Below, piece after piece: positions 61,701-64,000 of a DNA stretch of 64,000 nucleotides (positions are counted from its first letter, which is position 1; the number at the start of each line of letters is the position of its first letter). Source of the stretch: Petasospora fabianii (lineage: Eukaryota; Ascomycota; Saccharomycetes; Phaffomycetales; Wickerhamomycetaceae); the NCBI GenBank assembly GCA_022641835.1, contig CP048720.1:186001-250000 (forward strand), given 5' to 3'. The notes beneath the pieces are model-generated. The model was not told the DNA's origin. It was given only the letters and a program-made list of their open reading frames with translations, and made no database searches. A program made the translations under genes and the position numbers.

Positions 61701-63730
61701 AACTCCTGAACACGATCCAAGGAAACCTTAGACTGAACGACAAAGGAGAACATGTGACTGATCTGATCCAATGGGTTTCTCAACAAGTTGAAAAGGGAGA
61801 GAGCAGTGAAAGCGATTGGGGTAGTCAACGGCTTACCATCTATGAAGATGTAACAATAGAAGGAAATCATGGTGACAATGGTTGGGGTAACAAACCAAGA
61901 GGCAGAAGACAAGGTCCAGATGATACAATTTCTAGTCAAGTGTCTCAATTCTTCGTTTCTGATCTTCAAGATTTGTTCCTCAAACTTGTCCTCCCAAGCA
62001 AAGAACTTGATAATTCTGATAGCCTGGAAAGTCTCGTTCAGCTTCTGAATACGTCTATCAGTGACTCCCAGCATTGTCTTTTGGATCTCACCTGTCTTTT
62101 TGGCAAAATAGTAGTTCAATGGAGAAATGGCAATAATGGAAACGGCACCAACAATAGACGACCATCCAAGAAGGACGTAAAGCAAGTAGATGGAGACGAA
62201 CAACATACAGATAGCACCGATGAAGGAGTGTAAGTAGGCACAAACCTCAGACACTTTGTAAGCGTCGACAGCCATCAAGTTGATGATAGCACCCAAGTTT
62301 GCAGAAGACTTATCGTCCTCTTCTTCTTCTTCGTCCTCCTTGTCATCGGTCTTCTTGGACTTCTTAGGAGTGGAGCCTTCCTGCTGCTCTTCGTCTTCTT
62401 GGAGACCAGCGTCAGCCTTATCAGAAGTCGTTGTAGAGTTGGAAGACTTTCTTCTCAAAGCCTTGGCATAGATCTCACCAATAACGACAGACTTGAGTCT
62501 GATACAGACTCTTCTACCCACGAACAGAGCCTGGCCAGAAGAAAGGACAGCGGCAACTTTAGAGAAGAACATGACAAAGACGTAGAACCAGGCAAGGGCC
62601 ATTGTACCAGTAGATCTGTCATCAACAAACTCCAAGATTCTTCTGAGCAAGATTGTTGGTGCAAAAACAATGAGTGCCTCCATCATAGCCCAGAAAGCCT
62701 GGATAATCAAGAATGGCAAGAAGAACAATATGAGTCTGTGCTTAAATCTGAGCTTGGATCTCTCTGAGAATTGCTTGAAGGACTTGACGACAAAGTATGA
62801 GAAGTCGTCTTTTCTCAAATCCCAAACTTCTTCAGCCTTGAGAGTGCTTTTGTAAGCTGTCCAAATCAATGGGTCAATCCAGGCAAAAGTGACAAACTTG
62901 ATCATAGAAGTATATGGTTCTGGGGCTGGGACTCTCTTCGGATCAGAAATGTAGATGTATGGACATCTGTAACCAACGTGGGAAGTAAGCAAGTCAATGA
63001 ACACCAAAGAGAGGATGGTAAAGTCAACAATGTAGAAAGTCTTGTAGTCACCGGTGTTACCCATCAATGCTGATCTGAAAGCAAGCACCTTGGTGAACCA
63101 AAGGAAAAGATAGATAACAAAGTTGTTTGCCCACAAGTTTGGAACAATGGCCAAGATAGTCTTGTGCGAATCGTTGACATTGATGAGTCTAATCGAAGTG
63201 GTGAACAGGAGCCAAATCCAAAGAGCCAAGTTGGCGAGAACGGCACGCTGGTTGAGTGGTTCATCACTAATGGTGTAACTCTTGGCCATATAGATAATCT
63301 GAACGAGCTGGAGGGACCATTCGAGGAAGACTCTGAATTTCTCAGTGAGATTTCTTGGAATGTACTTCACCTCACCGTGTGGTTCACCTTTGAGGTTAGT
63401 GGCAGGCAGGGAAGCGGTATCAAAGTGTCTGCGTTTAATCTCCTCTGTGAAGCGTTCGTTTGAGCCAGAGGCTGTGTATTCATGGAGTGGTGGCGAGTTG
63501 CTACCGGAGGTGGCGAGCAAAGGCTCAGTCTCCTTGTTAAGTGCAATTGCACCTTCACGAGCATACTTAATGTATCTGTAGATCGAGGTGAGAGAGATAA
63601 TGGAGAATGACACCAGGAGCAAGAACGCTGGCCAGTACGTGTCAAAGTAAAGAACACGACCGCATTGGGTGAGGTCGTCAAAGTCCCAGAGCTTGGGGCA
63701 TCTGCCCGTCTGCGGATCCTGTACACTCAT
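58727..63730 (-). CDS. ABCC-type full transporter with TMD0 (Ybt1/Bpt1/Ycf1 family)
   Basis: The 1667-residue protein has TMD0 (about 30-260), TMD1, NBD1, TMD2 and NBD2. NBD1 shows GPTGAGKTSLLMALLGE at about 734, signature LSGGQKQRVSLARALY and HLLLDDCLSAVD, where Asp replaces the catalytic Glu, as usual in ABCC. NBD2 has GRTGAGKSTIITALFRFLD, LSQGQRQLMCLARSLLR and IMLLDEATASIDYDSD, with Glu intact. A Glu/Asp/Lys-rich insert at about 428-475 interrupts TMD1. Length and insert fit Ybt1 (1661) better than Ycf1 (1515) or Bpt1 (1559). Likely a vacuolar exporter of bile-acid-like or glutathione conjugates. The substrate cannot be read from the sequence. Confidence 0.92.
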   Translation of the reverse strand: MSVQDPQTGRCPKLWDFDDLTQCGRVLYFDTYWPAFLLLVSFSIISLTSIYRYIKYAREGAIALNKETEPLLATSGSNSPPLHEYTASGSNERFTEEIKRRHFDTASLPATNLKGEPHGEVKYIPRNLTEKFRVFLEWSLQLVQIIYMAKSYTISDEPLNQRAVLANLALWIWLLFTTSIRLINVNDSHKTILAIVPNLWANNFVIYLFLWFTKVLAFRSALMGNTGDYKTFYIVDFTILSLVFIDLLTSHVGYRCPYIYISDPKRVPAPEPYTSMIKFVTFAWIDPLIWTAYKSTLKAEEVWDLRKDDFSYFVVKSFKQFSERSKLRFKHRLILFFLPFLIIQAFWAMMEALIVFAPTILLRRILEFVDDRSTGTMALAWFYVFVMFFSKVAAVLSSGQALFVGRRVCIRLKSVVIGEIYAKALRRKSSNSTTTSDKADAGLQEDEEQQEGSTPKKSKKTDDKEDEEEEEDDKSSANLGAIINLMAVDAYKVSEVCAYLHSFIGAICMLFVSIYLLYVLLGWSSIVGAVSIIAISPLNYYFAKKTGEIQKTMLGVTDRRIQKLNETFQAIRIIKFFAWEDKFEEQILKIRNEELRHLTRNCIIWTLSSASWFVTPTIVTMISFYCYIFIDGKPLTTPIAFTALSLFNLLRNPLDQISHMFSFVVQSKVSLDRVQEFLDEDETTKYEQLTRNAKNTSEIGFKDASFSWNSSSESDFKLRNLTVDFKLRKLNVIVGPTGAGKTSLLMALLGEMELLNGEVYLPGFQPKEDVEVGPDGLTESVAYCSQAAWLLNDSIRNNILFGSPYNKDRYKKVVQACGLSRDFEILKAGDQTEIGEKGIALSGGQKQRVSLARALYSNCRHLLLDDCLSAVDSHTALHIYDECITGPLMENRTVLLVSHNVALTIKSAAWVVMMDNGKISKQGTPSELFEAGAFGEDEMIKSSVAASRGASSVNLKSKATESLSAEAVADRLKKKLVNEPTIEDEEEEELENLKRGKLIEEETKSDGFVSFDVYKWFYQMFGGFSVVIFLLFLFGLAQLADISRSWWVRAWAGAIDDESSVSIYNHLTESNAYGSVTFAAVAKPISTLSLKYNYIKDEFVASQNKGGTMFYISIYGLLGLAYGVIACTRTLVIFLLGIRASKRIFKKVLHRVMRAKLRFFDATPIGRIMNRFSKDMESIDQDLVPTADGTLACIIEVAASLILITTITPGFFFFAVVVVALYSAIAFFYLCSSRELKRFDSITKSPIHQHFSETLVGVSTIRAYGIERKFLQENLNKIDQNNRPFFYMWVSNRWLSCRNDFVGALIIFFAGCFVLWSIDSIDAGLAGISLSYAITFNESALWVVRLYAEVEMNMNSVERLKEYLEIDEEPSAHIPGREPPASWPQKGQVEVKDLSLRYAPHLPQVIKNVSFDVEPENKIGIVGRTGAGKSTIITALFRFLDPETGYIKIDGVDITSIGLTTLRRAITIIPQDPTLFTGTIKSNLDLFDEYTDEQIFEALRRVNLVSSDELLSQGQVAPSSGSSSGENINKFLNLKNEVTEGGGNLSQGQRQLMCLARSLLRAPKIMLLDEATASIDYDSDAKIQQTIRKEFAHATILTIAHRLRSIIDYDKILVMDAGEVVEYDHPYKLLSDKKSKFYGMCADSGELDVLVQLSKEAFLKNANATKK

Positions 63731-64000
63731 TGTTGTGGTTGGTGGAGTGTGTGGGTGTGTGTTGAGTGTAGGATGGAGGAGACAAACAGGCTACTATAGG
63801 GCGGAGCGTACAGTATAAAAAAGGATGAGGAGAAAAAGGCTCTCTGTATGCGGCCTCTCTCTTCTGATGATAGAGGCCCGGTAGGAGCACGCTCGCAAGA
63901 GCGCATCAGGAAACGCAGACGCGGTACGGCACAGATAGCGACTGTAAATTGATAGGATACTACCTAGGACTACTAGTTGTGATGATTGGGGTTTGTTGGT
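63731..64000. other. Promoter of the ABC transporter at window end
   Basis: Upstream region with a TATAAAAAAGG stretch near 63815 on the plus strand. The neighbouring gene, if any, lies outside the window. Confidence 0.5.

Overview
This window is a nuclear chromosome segment of a budding yeast (Saccharomycotina). The genes are compact, almost all single-exon, and match yeast families closely: TOM40, TAF9, PHO80, RAD52, ARO4, HIS7, LSC1, INP1. The few introns are short, start with GTAAGT, GTGAGT or GTGCGT, and mostly carry a TACTAAC branch site. CTG falls on conserved leucines (for example in ARO4 and ARP8), so this is not a CTG-to-Ser yeast. A CSN4-like signalosome subunit argues against the immediate Saccharomyces group. 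I cannot name the species. I see no rRNA, CRISPR array, retroelement or DNA transposon.

Layout. 0-5 kb: PNO1 (pre-rRNA processing) with adjacent RRPE and PAC boxes, LSC1, and a small acidic gene whose frame seems to shift at an A6 tract. 5-13 kb: ARP8 (INO80), tRNA-Asn(GUU), PHO80, ARO4 (intron after codon 2), NPC2. 13-27 kb: HIS7, FTH1, ETR1, INP1, TOM40, MED9 (one intron), ERG2, CSN4, and a WHI5/NRM1-type G1/S repressor. 27-37 kb: SCP160, a Rab5-type GTPase, MIC60, an RNQ1-like Gly/Tyr-rich protein, and a flavin monooxygenase. 37.1-39.6 kb: a 2.5 kb stretch with no clear intact gene, holding what looks like a decayed RIO2-type kinase and an orphan 99-codon ORF. 39.6-48.7 kb: GH76 mannosidase (DCW1/DFG5 type), a BCH1/BUD7 ChAP, TAF9 (two introns), an ER cyclophilin, MED6, RAD52, and a zinc-less MDR reductase. 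48.9-64 kb: an unrecognised 666-residue protein, a large coiled-coil protein, a methionine-type permease, APE3, and a 1667-residue ABCC transporter.

The genes are mainly unlinked housekeeping functions, and regulation groups some of them. ARO4 and HIS7 each carry a TGAGTCA Gcn4 box upstream. PNO1 has the ribosome-biogenesis RRPE/PAC pair. The WHI5/NRM1-like gene and the coiled-coil gene each have an ACGCGT MluI cell-cycle box. The permease has a TCACGTGA Cbf1-type box. The most unusual items are the RNQ1-like protein with a Gly/Tyr-rich rather than Asn/Gln-rich tail, the RIO2-like relic, the shifted small gene at 4.0-4.4 kb, and the tiny last exon of TAF9.
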